From NCBI GenBank assembly GCA_012934845.2, contig WNNJ02001270.1, forward strand, positions 1 to 64,000: a DNA stretch of 64,000 nt, written 5' to 3'. The position numbers and the translations under genes are program-made. The notes under the pieces were generated by a model. That model saw only the letters and a list, made by a program, of their open reading frames with translations. It ran no database searches and was not told where the DNA came from. This DNA comes from Pomphorhynchus laevis. Its lineage: Eukaryota > Acanthocephala > Palaeacanthocephala > Echinorhynchida > Pomphorhynchidae. Shown here piece after piece: positions 20,684 through 32,280 of the stretch (positions are counted from its first letter, which is position 1; the number at the start of each line of letters is the position of its first letter).

Positions 20684-21061
20684 TTAAAAATTAAACTGGA
20701 TCGGTTTATCTAAAACGCGTATATTTCGGTCTATATAGTTGGCATACCGTATACGAGTGTTAGGCCCAGTCGCGTCTTGTACAACCCAATTGGCATTAAA
20801 GTATTGCATACCAGTGTTACCCAATGCATCAACCACGAGCTTGTTATCACTTGTTCTCCGAACAATTTGAACACTTCGCGTTGTTTTTCGATGTTTAAGC
20901 TGAACAACATATCCTGGCACGAGATTGTTTTTGCCTTTAGGAGATCCTGGTTTCCAAACATCTACTACGCGACTAGATGCAGCGGCATATGCATCACGGG
21001 CTCCTACTTTACTGGCAATCTGACTTACAGTTTTGTCGATTTTTGTAAATAATTTATCCAT
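20684..21061 (-). CDS. Small basic protein of unknown function, paralog A (125 aa)
   Basis: ATG at 21061, stop at 20684, uninterrupted. The N-terminus is MDKLFTKIDKTVSQIASKVG, followed by RDAYAAASSRVVDVWKPGSP, KGKNNLVPGYVVQLKHRKTT and, near the end, NTGMQYFNANWVVQDATG. A paralog at 38152-38466 shares DKT..IA.K.G.RDAYAAAS, the KPG..KG spacing, L.PGY.VQLK.R and TG.Q..NA.W.VQ. Conservation of these blocks between two diverged copies argues for real coding. There is no signal peptide or membrane segment. At the codon after RIR the paralog has a strong splice donor, and here the matching place reads CG|GTATGC, so the last 20 residues could be read-through of an intron. I do not recognise the family. 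An element-borne gene is possible, because it lies between direct repeats. Confidence 0.65.
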   Translation of the reverse strand: MDKLFTKIDKTVSQIASKVGARDAYAAASSRVVDVWKPGSPKGKNNLVPGYVVQLKHRKTTRSVQIVRRTSDNKLVVDALGNTGMQYFNANWVVQDATGPNTRIRYANYIDRNIRVLDKPIQFNF

Positions 21062-21064
21062 ACG

Positions 21065-21756
21065 GAAATTGATCGATTATTAAAAATCAACTTAATGTAT
21101 GTATCGAACAATATAGTTTTCGTCGCTTCGTAACTACAATTCGATTGTTCACATTCGAAAGAAAGTGATTTTTAACAAATGAAAATCTGAAATTATATGA
21201 ATCATCACTGTGATAATAGTGACAGTTTTAAAATTTGTTTACGAAAGCTGGGAACTCTAAATTATTGCACAAAGCGGATAAAACAGAAGTTTTTGACACT
21301 GTCTTAGTTCATAGTGACCTCTTACTAAAATATACGCTTTACTATTTTCAATTAAAGATATTTTAAAGTTTGGGACATACATTCAGTCCAACAAATTTGT
21401 AATCTAATCAATAAGTTCATTTAACTAAATATTTCGATTTATTTTGTAAATTAAAATTATAGCCCATTTTTTTATTATTTATTTAATTTTTAAGTAACTT
21501 ATAAAATGTTTATAAATTTAAAAGTATAATATATATTTGAGTTGTACTTCGGTAAATTTAGTTCAACACCTTTCGATCAAGGCTATTTTTATGCGGGAGA
21601 GACATGATAATCAACGAATTTGTAATCTAATCGATTCGATCACTTAAATAAGGCCTAAATAAGACTTAAAATGGAAATATTTTACACGGAATTTTTATGG
21701 CCCGATTATTATTTGAATATTTATTAGTTATTTCAGTCAGAATGATATTGAATTTT
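21065..21756. other. AT-rich tract upstream of paralog A
   Basis: It has no gene. A short phrase AATTTGTAATCTAATC occurs twice (about 21397 and 21619). Confidence 0.55.
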
Positions 21757-21900
21757 ATAATTTATAATTTTGGCATAGTATAATATAAATAAGAAATTAA
21801 AATAATCTCCCTTTTTATAGAGAAGTGATTATCATTGACATAACGAAACCAGCGTTGATTGACATGTATTACGCTTGTCAGTAGCACTCAAGATATTTTA
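21757..21900 (+). repeat. ~142-bp direct repeat, right copy
   Basis: Partner of 20135-20276, same orientation. The 1.6-kb spacing with a gene between looks like a segmental or element-borne duplication. Confidence 0.8.
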
Positions 21901-22139
21901 ATGAACAACTCTTAGTAATCGATATCATAATTTGCGCTAAAGAATCTTTGATTAATATTGTATTCATACGCCGATGTACGGAACTAATCGTACATACGCT
22001 ATTACAGGACTATTCCAATAAAGATCTATGGAGATAGACAGCTTTATGTAGCGCTAAAGTGTACTACGTTTATCATAATTAATGAATTTAATAATTTATA
22101 ATAATTTCAATAATTTATAATAATTTTTTATAATAATTT

Positions 22140-22440
22140 TACTAAAGAATTATTGGAGCTGGACCAAAGAAAAGAGGATTTTTTGATATTTCGATAACCT
22201 CTGTAATTTTCAGAAGATGCTAAAAAAGTCAGCGAAATATCAATAAAAATTTCCTCTTTTCTTTGATTCAGCTCCAAGAATTCCTTATCAATAATGGATC
22301 ATTATCAACTATTTACAATCATTCGACAGTGCTATGGGACCACTAGTATGCAGGTAATTTTCTGAAGATGCTAACAGAGGTTAGCGAAATATCAAATAAA
22401 ATTTTCCTTTTTTGATCCAGCTCCAACAATTCTTAATCAA
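22140..22440. mobile_element. Inverted-repeat element with PLE/hammerhead-like cores
   Basis: A left arm (GAATTATTGGAGCTGGACCA, AAGAAAAGAGGA) pairs with right arms at about 22250-22290 and 22408-22437 (GATCCAGCTCCAACAATTCT). Between them, 22340-22400 reads CTGAAGATGCTAAC, AGAG, GTTAGCGAAATATC; that is a stem II (CTAAC/GTTAG) framed by CTGAAGA and GAAA. 22195-22235 holds a worn second copy. This matches the core plan of PLE terminal motifs, with AUAUC replacing ACGUC. Confidence 0.5.
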
Positions 22441-22689
22441 TAACAGTGTTTTTCTTATTTTCATAGACTGTGGCTATAAGGTATAAGAATGACTGGCATT
22501 TTCTACTAGAGCATTCATGACAAATATGATTGAACATGATTTTAAACAAATTAGTGATTCCTAACCGATACTCACGTTCCATCAGGAACTTAATGAGATT
22601 GGGATTTAGCTTAATTGCACTTAATTGCACACTGAAAACCTCAATTACTATGAGGCAATAAATTAAGAATATAATTGCGTTTAAAATCC

Positions 22690-22945
22690 ATATAAACAAC
22701 GAAGGGTTCAAAAGTAGCATTCGTTGTTTCCTGTTCGCCCATTAGAATTTACTCAACCAATAATAATATAAATATAATATTTATAATATAAATAATATAA
22801 TATTTATAATATTATAATATTTATATAATATAATAATATTTAATATCAACCAATAATAAATCTTATAAAATTATTATAAATTGAACAAAATTTGTATTAT
22901 ATGAGATTAAATTATAAATTAAATTTAATATAATTTAATTTTATA
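22690..22945 (+). repeat. Direct repeat, left copy
   Basis: Shares AACGA.GGGTTCAAAAGTAG, CATTCGTTGTTTCCTGTTCG, CCCATTAGAATT and the following AT-rich phrase with 23222-23400. The left copy is stretched by AT-rich expansion at 22760-22860. Confidence 0.75.
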
Positions 22946-23044
22946 AGTTTATTATTATAAAATAATAAATTGTTGCAATGATCGGGAAAAGCAACGTTCA
23001 TAGCATATATTCGTAATCCTCACAATTCTAGTTCAAGTAACATT

Positions 23045-23206
23045 ATGACTGGTAAACCAATAAATGCGAATCAATCGGGTAAAGCGCCCAGCGCCTCGCA
23101 AAATCGATGCCTAATCATTCAGAATGTACCTGAGGCTCCATCATCATACACCACGCAGAGAAGAATGGACGCGGATTTAGACCATGTACATTCAGTACTA
23201 ACTTAA
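23045..23206 (+). pseudogene. Short ORF1-like fragment of a retroelement
   Basis: ATG at 23045 opens a 53-residue frame containing SASQNRCLIIQNVPEAPSSY and TTQRRMDADLDHVHSVL. The phrase NR.LIIQNVPE followed by R...DLDHV is like the ORF1 of some flatworm and nematode LINEs. Too short to place in a family; it is flanked by the direct repeats at 22690 and 23222. Confidence 0.35.
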
Positions 23207-23221
23207 ATATGCGCAGGCCAA

Positions 23222-23400
23222 ATTTATAGAAACAACGATGGGTTCAAAAGTAGCATTCGTTGTTTCCTGTTCGCCCATTAGAATTCATTATTTATAACCA
23301 ATAATAAATCTTATAACCAGTAAAATTATTATAAATTGAACAAAAAATTTGTATTATATGAAATTAAATTATAAATTAAATTTAATATAATTTAATTATA
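23222..23400 (+). repeat. Direct repeat, right copy
   Basis: Partner of 22690-22945. The two copies bracket the short ORF1-like fragment. Confidence 0.75.
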
Positions 23401-24210
23401 AATGGTCAACATCGATTCAATTATATGGTAGTAACTATCAGTTGACATTATGGTCATCGATTTTAGCTTAGCGTTTGACAGTATATGCTTATTTTCCCAC
23501 TCCATCCACTTAATGCAGTAGATTAAGAGTTAAGTGATTGACGTAAGTTTTAGAGTTCTGCGTTCTTGCCGTATGCTGTCCATTTCGAACTAGGTATTTC
23601 AATACATATGTTATCATGTATATTTGATCTGTTTTCTGTAAGCATGATCTCATTACTTTTGATTAAGTTCTACTGGTAATATTTTCTACTTGTAGAGTGA
23701 AGGACTAGAAAAGCCTTTATTACGATTAACGTCTTTTGGCTATAAATATGAAAGATTCTTGCTTTTGACATTGATGCGTTGAGGTGTTCGCTTTTTACAG
23801 CGGACTACTATTTAAGCGCAGAACAGATGTTTGTTTCGTTGAATGAATTAAACCAGTGAGCTGGAACTATGTAAATTGAAATTGTAGATTTTATAAGAAT
23901 AATTAATGATCTAGTATTTTATGAATGGAAGATACTCTGCATGTCATGTCTTAGAGAGATTGTCTTACGAGAATACTTATCATAAGTTTCTGCATCTGTT
24001 TTTCGGCACAAAATCTTGGACAAAAAAAGCTGATATCAAATATCAAAACCTTGATATGTTTATTAAACTAATGTCGCTATTAAAAGTAATTATTATTTCT
24101 TTACTTATCAGGTATTCATGAAATTTGTTCGCTTAGCAGTTTAAATTTACAATTTATAAATTTAATATTTTATTTAGATTATTTTAAAATATCTACAGTA
24201 AATTCAAGTT
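23400..24210. other. Stretch without a recognised gene
   Basis: Nothing recognised. Confidence 0.5.
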
Positions 24211-24299
24211 TTGCATTTGGATACTTTTTCTCGGTATTTCATATTCCTAAGATATTCCTTAAATATTCATAAGATATTAGGAATATTCCTAATATATTC

Positions 24300-24590
24300 C
24301 TTAGACGACACTCGTCCAACCTCTCTCTATCACTGCGTTCCCGTAATTCACTCTTACTCTACATTCCCAACTACTCTAACAACTACGATCTCCGATTCTT
24401 CCTCGTCGCCGCCCCACTCGCCTGGAATCAGCTTACACTCGACGTCCGCCGCGCTCCCTCCTTTATTGCATTCAAATTCCGCCTCCGTACCCATCTCCTC
24501 GAAACGTGATTTAGATTTTTTGTTGTGGTGGTCATGTAAGCGTGCGTCGGCACGCATTTGCCATGCAAAAATAAATCCTTTTTAAGATAT
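24300..24590 (+). mobile_element. CR1/L2-like LINE, 3' end fragment
   Basis: CTCTCTATCACTGCGTTCCC to GCATGCAAAAATAAATCCTT... parallels the end of the LINE at 27130-27395: both have the same order ACTCTACATT/ACTCC, CTCCGATTCTTCCTC, GCCTGGAATC and GGTCATGTAAGC, and both end in AAAATAAATCCTTTTT. It is the last ~290 bp only. Confidence 0.75.
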
Positions 24591-24599
24591 TCAATTATA

Positions 24600-24770
24600 A
24601 TAAATATTATTAAAATATTTAATTTTCATATTATATATTCAATTATATATATTCATTATATATATTATATATATTCATTATATATATTCAATTATATATT
24701 ATAATATATATAATATTGTATATTATATATTCAATTATATATTTATTTTTATATTCTATTATATATTTAA
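24600..24770. repeat. AT microsatellite after the LINE tail
   Basis: ATATATTCAATTATATAT-like units follow the LINE tail directly, as is common for CR1/L2 3' ends. Confidence 0.7.
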
Positions 24771-25021
24771 GATAAGCATTTAATAAGCATTTAACAAGCA
24801 TTTTATAACGATATTTTGTTTTTTAATTTAGAGTATGTTCGTTTGTTTCTGTTGATATAGATATTTCTGTGCTGGAGCAATGCATGGAAATGGTGTAATT
24901 TTTTATAAAATCCATGAAAAAGCAGTTAATGGTAAAGAGTTTTGCGCGTTCTTGATTGAATCGAAAGGTGATTGTCGCCAGGGGTATTCTTGATCCGATC
25001 TTTGTTATGCACAATATAAGA

Positions 25022-25195
25022 ATTCACTATTACCAGGGTTGCAATCCGTAATAGTGAATGCGGACATCAAAGTTCTTTAAAAAGAGCCTTACTAATTTCT
25101 TAATCCAATTCGCAATTACCAGGGTTGCAATTCGTAATAGTGAATCCAGACATCAAAGTTCTTAAAACGGAGCCCTACTCTTTTCTTAATCCGAT
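25022..25195 (+). repeat. Two tandem 86-bp units
   Basis: TTACCAGGGTTGCAAT.CGTA, GTGAAT..GACATCAAAGTT and the following GAGCC.TACT repeat with an 86-bp period (25030 and 25116). No function seen. Confidence 0.8.
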
Positions 25196-25199
25196 TGCT

Positions 25200-25790
25200 A
25201 ACGTATTTCAGTATGAAGAACCTTGTGATTAGAAATAATACACAGATAAAAATTTGCTAAGGTCTCCAACATGTACCTGCCTCTCTGAAATCACTTTAGA
25301 CCATTGCAATTCATAATTTGGGGAAATGTTGAAATATCTAAACTAGTCTATGAGATGTGAAACAATTCTTGAGTAAATGATCAAGATTAAAAATATTTTT
25401 AGTTTTTAAACAAATAAAAATTTCATTCCGTTACTCGATACTATTCATTAATGAAAAGTATTTTATTTTGCCACTTCGGCTTTAGGCATGGTATACCTAA
25501 TTAAATCTTACAAATTTAAAAAGTGAAGTATAAACCGGCAGCAAAAATGTTGTTTCTGTACTCAATACATCTAACTAATATAGCCGTTAATTGACGATAT
25601 ACATGGTTATTGTAGCTCAACATTGTATAGAGCACACTGAATATGGCGATCATGATAATCGAACACGATTGTGCCTTAAAGTACAGGTTTACTAATGTGA
25701 CTATTGTGGATATTTACATCCACTTACAAGTCCACTCAGTTACAAATTAAAAGGTTTACCACAAATAAAAAATAAAAAATCCCCATTTCA
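25200..25790. other. Stretch without a recognised gene
   Basis: Nothing recognised. Confidence 0.5.
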
Positions 25791-25799
25791 GTACTTGCC

Positions 25800-27400
25800 T
25801 TTTTGAATTGCTCACTTGTGGTTCTTCTAGCCCGATCATGCTGAATCTCGCCATTGAATACCGTCGTGATTCATATGCTCATCGATATCCCATTTTCTCA
25901 CCACCTTGTTTAGCTCCTCCATCCGCAGTCATTTCTTCCTTTTACACAGGAAATCCGTCATCATCGTCACATCCTCAAGAAACAATCCTTCGACCCCTCC
26001 CTTCCTTCTAACTATTGCCCCATTTCATTCTTCACTACTCTTTCTAAGCTCTTAGAGCGCCTTATCTTAATACAGATCAACGTTTATCTCTCTTCATCCA
26101 ATTTGTAACCTTATTTCCAATTCGCTTTCCGCTCTAATCACTCCACAGAAATCGCATGCATGAAAGTTTACAACGACCGTCTCATTTCTCGTGACAAAGC
26201 TCAATATAGTGTTCTCGTATCTCTAGACCTATCCTCCGCCTTCGACATAGTCGACCACTCCATCCTCCTTTTTCGCCTTCGCTATACTTACAGCTTTTCT
26301 TCCTCCTCCGTAGCATGGCTTGCCTCATATATATCCGATCGCTCCTTTGGTGTCTCTTCTAATTCATCATCTTCCTCTCCCATCCCTATTTTTTTGCGGG
26401 GTCCCACAAGGTTAAGTCATAAGTCCCCTGTTTTTCTCTCTTTAACTTGGCGATCTCTGGCCGTTTAACAAACCTTACTCTTTTAACGTCATGCAATACG
26501 CCGATGACATCATCATCTATGATCATACACCCGCCCATCGCATACACGATATCGCAATTTCTGCCTCCAACTGACTTTCTTCTATCTACAAACGTCTTTC
26601 CCATCTCGATCTCGTTCTAAACCCCGACAAGTTCATAAAAATGTGGATCCTCACCCGTCAAGTTTACAAATCTCCTCCCCTGTATCTTTTGCCTCACCAA
26701 TCATCCCCATAGTCTATAATCTCACTTTCTTAGGATTCCATTTCGATTATCACCTTTCCCTTAAACCCTTCGTCTGTAACAAGGTTCGCTCGTCTAACTT
26801 AATTCTCCGTGACATCTGCCGTATCCGGCCCCTTGTCGACTTTCATACTTATATGTATCTTCTTTCGTCGTTTCTCTTCTCTAAAATCGATTACTGCCTC
26901 AGCCTGCTCACCAATTCTCCAAAATCCATTATTCTACTACTACAACGCATTATCAAGTCCGTCGTTCGAGTGCTCTAACGTCTCCGTCGCTTCGACCACA
27001 CGTCCACACATCTTGCTCAACTCGCCTGGCGCACCATCCAACTCGGCTTTATTGTCGTAACTTTTCGTTCCATCGCTGTCGGCTCCACACCGTTAATCAA
27101 CCTCCCTTTATTTGACAACTATTTCCCCATCTCTCTATCGCTGCGTTCCCATCATTCCCTCTCACTCCACTTTGCTGATTACTCCAACAACTACGGTCTC
27201 CGATCCTTCCTCTTCGCCTTCCCATCGCCTGGAATCTGCTTCATCTCGGCGTTAGCTGCGATCTCTCATTAATCACATTCAACTACCTCCTCCATTCCCA
27301 ACTTATCGACACATGACTTTTATTCGTGGTTTTTGTTATGGTCATGTAAGCTATGCCGAAACGCGATTGTCACGTAAAAATAAATCCTTTTTTGATGAGC
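25800..27400 (+). mobile_element. CR1/L2-like LINE, RT half, broken
   Basis: RT blocks: NYCPISFFTTLSKLLERLIL (26010-26065), VLVSLDLSSAFDIVDHSILL (first Asp; 26210-26270), then QYADDIIIYDHTPAHR (catalytic YADD; about 26495-26545). The downstream thumb-like part reads VYNLTFLGFHFDYHLSLKPF and SSFLFSKIDYCLSLL (26715-26905). The C-terminal tail ends in KLCRNAIVT before AAAATAAATCCTTTTTT. The frame is interrupted several times. LDLSSAFDTVDH and FSKIDYCLSLL are typical of the CR1/L2 group. The element is 5' truncated (no endonuclease seen). Confidence 0.8.
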
Positions 27401-28374
27401 GTTTATATACTTCTCACACAAGTTAATTGTTTAATATCTTGCTAATATATAAGATTACTCTTAGGAGGTTAATAAAAAATATTTAAAAATTATTAGTCAA
27501 GATTAATATCAACACACTATTAAGAGCGATTTTAAAAATAAAGGATATTGAAAAATGCCAAAGAATTTGGCATTATTACACAAAATAAAAAAATCATTAT
27601 AAATTTATTACAAAATTCAAAATGAAATTCTATAAAATCTCAAAAAATAGATTATATTGTGATAATATGACGATATTGTCGATTATATTAGGAATTTGAC
27701 GGAGGTGTTTGCTTAATAGTATAGCTTAAAAATTAGTAACTTACGATCAACTAAATTAAAATCATTATTAGACTCAATAAAGATTGTGAAGATGAAATAT
27801 TGTTTATTAAATTTATTTAACCCACAAGGATTAAATCATGTCCACCTAGATTATTAAATCCCGTCCACCTAGAGTATTCAATGCAGTAGAAACTTTCATC
27901 GCGTGAATAAGCTGAAGAATTTCAATCTATCTGACGGTTATAATAATCTTCGCTATTAATCAAGTTTAAGTATTTCTCTTATACGTTTAGTTCGCCGTTC
28001 CTAACTGCTTTTTTAAAAACTGCTAAAACTGAAGCAACTTCGTTATACATGATAGTGTTTTCGTTGATAAAGTTGTGTGTCAAAGCATGGAAGGTATTAC
28101 ACGTTTGCAGCTAGTCTTAGACGATAACGTTTTAAACATTAAGCGTACTAATCAGATAAGCTAACTGTGTCATGTTTTTACTATTTCACTATTTGAATTA
28201 TCATGCGATTTACATAAATAACCGTTGTTATTTATGCGATGTACTTCGAAACGTGTCAGATAAGTCTGACAATATGAACGAGAAAAGTAAGGGCTGAGTC
28301 GATCGCCCCGTATGACACCACGACTAGCTATAAACAATTTGAAAAAGCTTAATCTGTCAAATTAAGATTTTATA
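27400..28374. other. Stretch without a recognised gene
   Basis: AT-rich; no feature supported. Confidence 0.5.
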
Positions 28375-28520
28375 ACATTTTATTTTAAGATTTTTTATAA
28401 TTTAAATTAAGTTAAAATTTAAAATTGAAATTTAAAATAAAAATTAATTTTCATGAATTGACTAATAACAGACGTTGTATCAGAATAAGAATTAGAGGTC
28501 ATCAGGCGGAACTGCTATGC
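28375..28520 (+). repeat. Dispersed AT-rich repeat, copy
   Basis: It has the family phrase TTGACTAATAACAGACG, then AATAAGAATTAGAGGTCATC, as at 7420-7470 and 33300-33370. Confidence 0.6.
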
Positions 28521-29000
28521 TATCAGGTTTCGGCCCTAACTCCTCTACCCAACATAGCAGCGTGGCCAAATACATGCTAATGATGTATATTCTCTGAAAT
28601 TACTATCTAGTATCTTATTCTAATACAAAGTATATTATTTATTATCCATCCATAAAAATTTGCCACTTAAGAGTTTAAATTTATTCTTTATATTATTGTG
28701 TTGATTTATATATTTTACTATTTTCTGCTTGATGTTATTTTTATAGTAACCTAGTTTAAAATATGTATCCATTAAATTATTTAAATGATTTTGAACAAAA
28801 CCAATATCATTACAAATTGTTGCAATTCTTAAAATTTCATTATTTAATGTATTATATTTTATATTATATAAGGTAATTCTTAAATGAATGCTCATGCAAG
28901 AATATGTTTCTTGAGATAATATGATAATATTTTTCTTCAAACATATGATCGTAAATATGTCATATTTACGATCTTCTTCTTTTGCCGTTAATCTCGTATG
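28520..29000 (-). mobile_element. Penelope-like element, RT thumb and 3' end (split by RTE LINE)
   Basis: Minus strand 28980-28635 encodes RKYDIFTI, then YNTLNNEILRIATICNDIGF, NHLNNLMDTYFKLGYYKNNI and KLLSGKFLWMDNK before a stop. This matches the PLE block YDKRDDFNF...RYARAC..f..R...L...L..QGY, the thumb of the RT. No GIY-YIG follows. The 3' non-coding part has CTGCTATGTTGGGTAGAGGA and GGCCGAAACCTGATAGC, shared with the tandem array at 36.4-37.1 kb. The palm of the same copy continues at 31455-31890, beyond the LINE. Confidence 0.75.
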
Positions 29001-29004
29001 GGAT

Positions 29005-31450
29005 TGGGGTCGCTTCTCAATGTAGGCATCATCCATTCCGCACGGTTGTGGGTCAGATCCACGTGCAATCGAGCAGCTTGTAAATCATTGTGTAGTGGTG
29101 TAGTGTATAGATTCATAGCTGCTTTGATCGTCCTTTCAGATGTTTACAATCTACTTGGATACTCTCAGATCTGCTTTTATCATTGATTTTTCAGTTGCAC
29201 GCAGAGGGAGGGCGAACCACCGAAGACGGGCTTCTCGCATTTTTTATTTGATTGCCGCAACACCGTACTGCTGTAGTATTTCGTCGTTGCGCACATGGTC
29301 GAGGCGCGTTACTCCACTCATCTATCTCATCATCTTAGTATTCATTACAGCGATGCGATTTTCGGCGCTCTTCATAATTGGCCAGCACTCGGCACCATAT
29401 AAGGTAACAGCACGGATCGCTTTTCGACATATTTTGGATTTGATACGATCCTTCATACGTCTATCGAACATAATATCAGTCATCGCACGCCACTTGTTCC
29501 ATGCAGCATTGATTCTCGCATTCACTTCAGCTGTAATGGAACCGTCAGCCGAGAGTATCGAATCGAGATATTTAAAGTTTTCGCTCCGAATCAGGTTTGT
29601 ACCATCTATACTGACTGTGACAGTTTCATTCGGATCAGTCGTCAGATACTCAGTCTTTCGGGGTTCAAACGAAGACCATGCTATGCTAAGCGGTCACTCC
29701 ATAACTGGACTTGATTTGCGATATCCGTCTTGTCGTTTGATTCCAATAGAACGTCATTCGCGTAAAGTATGGTGTAAGATGCGTGACACTATATCTAGCT
29801 AGTTATTGAGTTCATGGCGAGAATGTACAAGATTGGAGAAAGAGATCTCGTTTGATGAACGCCGACGAATACTCGAAACGGATTGGACAGTCCTGCCGGA
29901 TTTCGTGTTTTACTTTTCGAGTCGTGATGTATAAGCTCGATTTATTTAACTAATCGTTCTAGAACATTATGTAGACGTAGGGCATAGTTCATACGGCACA
30001 CTATTGAAAGCCTTCTCCTAATCAAGAAATGCAACATGAATTGGTTTGCCTTTTTATCGATGCTTTTCGAGAAGGAGCCGCGCAGCGTGCATGGCATTAG
30101 TGGTTCCATATTCGTTAACAAAACTGACCTAGTTGATGTTAATATTCGCTACATTACGTATCCACCTATCAAGAATGCGCTCGAAGATCTTTAAGGTGTG
30201 AGACAGTAGTCAAATCGGGCGAAAATTGCAGTATTCGGCTGTACTACCCCTTATTTTCCAGATCGGTATTGTCATGCTATTCCACTAATCGTTCGGTATC
30301 TTCTCCTCTTTGACGATTTGATTGAAGAAATTTGTGATCAAGAGAACAGGCTTTAACAACTAGACTTCCATATCTCGACTGAAATATCATCTGAACCTGC
30401 TGCTTTAATGGAATTGTTTATTGTTTCTTCAACTTCTTCCTTGGTAATTGGACGTAAGGAACTGAGCACTTCTGGAGCTTGTAGGATCGATGGATGCGGG
30501 AACTCTTCAGAGGAAATTTATTCGAAATATTCACGCAACCATTTCAATATTATTGGTAGGTTCACGATAATTTTGCCGTTTTTATTATTAACACAATAGA
30601 ACCTTTCGATGTCCTGGGTTTTTAGGTATCTGCGTTTTACAAATCGGAAGAGGTCCCGTTCTCCGTCTCTGATATACAGCCTTTTGCTTACCTTCGTATA
30701 GTGGATAGATTGGTAACTGCGACAGCTTTCTTAGCATTTCGCTTGGCATCGAGATACTTCTGCCGATTTTCCTGAGTTTTGTCACCAAGTAACTCGTGAT
30801 ACAATTGTTTCTTCTCACGTACCTTCATTTTTTACTTCATTGGTCCAAAGTCAAGTATCGTAACGTTTCACTGGCTTAGTGATCTCAAGTGTCTTATATG
30901 CGACCTTGTGAATCATGCTTTTTTGCTTTGTTCAACGTATCATCCACTTTGTTCAAGTCAGGCAGCTGCACTTGGTATATCATCTCAGCCTCCTTATCAT
31001 GCAAGCGACACCACTTGATGCGAGCTGGACCGGTATGTTTTTCATTGTATGGTTTGAGTGCTTTATCTTGAGGACTGCGATTACAGGTCGATGCTGTGTG
31101 GCGATTATCTCGTACGGTATGACTTTAACGTCGGTCACAATGAACATATGCCCGGGCACACTAAAATAAAGTCGATCTGCGATTTATTTTCACCACTGTA
31201 ATACGTTGTAAGCTGTGATGACCGCTTTATGAACCAGGTGTTCGTAATAATCAAATCTTGAGAATTCGAAAAGTCAATAATGCGCTCATCTTCTTCGTTT
31301 CTACTACCGTAATCTTTACATCAATGGCCTCTATTTCATTCAGCAATTTGACCAACGTGGTCGTTGAGGTCTACATTCACGAGATAATCATCAATGGTAA
31401 TGCTGCGTGCATAGTTGTCCAACATCTCATAGAGGGAGTCCTTAGTTACG
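29005..31450 (-). mobile_element. RTE-like LINE inserted in a PLE, broken
   Basis: Minus strand 31450-31000: endonuclease C-terminal half with RILDF/IDFSNSQDLI, NTWFIKRSSQLTTYYSGENK, SQIDFI, then a PYE..ATQHRP-like stretch. About 30130-29960: FVNEYGTTNAMHAARLLLEK and HVAFLD.EKAFNSVP (first RT Asp). 29525-29322: MNARINAAWNKWRAMTDIMF and VTLYGAECWP. These are the blocks of the RTE-like family often mis-annotated as craniofacial development protein 2. The frame is broken many times. TCGTAAATAT is found at both junctions, fitting a target duplication. The 220-residue forward frame at 29140-29802 is an antisense shadow. Confidence 0.82.
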
Positions 31451-31454
31451 ATAT

Positions 31455-31890
31455 AAGTTAATGTTTACGTTATATTTACGATAAAAGTTAATAGTTTTAG
31501 TTGATGTTAATTCAATGTTCATATCTAGATATAATATATCTTCTTTATCATCAATGTTAATTTTATTAAGAATGACGCTACTTGGATAAATTTGTTAGCT
31601 TATTGAATAAAAATTGTTATTGTTAAATACATTTATCATCAATATATCAAAACATATATTTCATATCCTTATATAATTTAGATTTATTTTTTGCACAGTT
31701 ATGAACAAATTCATATTCTATAAAGCTTAAAAATAAGTCAGCTATAATTGGGCTACTGTTAACTCTCATTGGAACACCTTTTACTTGTCTAAATATTGAT
31801 GCCCCTACCTTTTAAATTCTGATTTATCAAAATATTTAAAGATTCTATAAATTTAATTTTATCCAAATATTTACTTGATACATTTGTTCG
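31455..31890 (-). mobile_element. Penelope-like element, RT palm (split by RTE LINE)
   Basis: Minus strand: VFRQVKGVPMRVNSSPIIAD, LFLSFIEYEFVHNCAKNKSK, LYKDMKYMF, YIDD, then YLDMNIELTSTKTINFYRK in two frames. The GxPMG.N.SP..ADLFL and YIDD blocks identify PLE RT palm; YIDD is the catalytic pair. It joins in order to 28980-28635 once the RTE LINE is taken out. Confidence 0.75.
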
Positions 31891-31984
31891 CTTATTCAAT
31901 AAAAATTATTGGAATTAAATACATATATCGAAACATTTAGTCAGATTATCTATGCAGGCCATTTAAAATAGTAAGGCAGCGATG

Positions 31985-32280
31985 GGTTCGTGTAGCAACA
32001 CTGGTCATTTTAATACACATATGTCAGCAATGTATCGAAACATATATTTCATATCTTTATATAATTTAGATTTAGTTTTTACCGTTACGAACAAATTCAT
32101 ATTCTATAAAGATAACAATAATTTAGCTATAATTGGGCTACTATTACTTCCAATTGGAACATCTAATATTTTCCTAAAAGTACAAATATATCTGTACATT
32201 GTGGAATTACTAAACTGGGAGTGCTTGAATGTAAAATTAAAATCGGAGCTTTTAAAGCTGAATATATCCTGAATGTTATT
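31985..32280 (-). mobile_element. Penelope-like RT palm fragment, second copy
   Basis: The minus strand near 32160-32040 again gives PIGS-like, SPIIA.LLLS, then EYEFVRNGKN, degraded. It is homologous to 31780-31640. Confidence 0.55.

Noticed and set aside
20777-21052. 91-aa forward ORF
   Set aside because: It is the antisense shadow of paralog A, whose minus-strand frame is conserved with paralog B.
22433-22720. 95-aa minus-strand ORF with a hydrophobic N-terminus
   Set aside because: It starts inside a repeat copy, has low-complexity composition and no relatives in the window; not enough to call a gene.
29140-29802. 220-aa forward ORF
   Set aside because: It is the antisense of the minus-strand RTE-like LINE, whose VTLYGAECWP and NAAWNKWRA blocks are read on the other strand.
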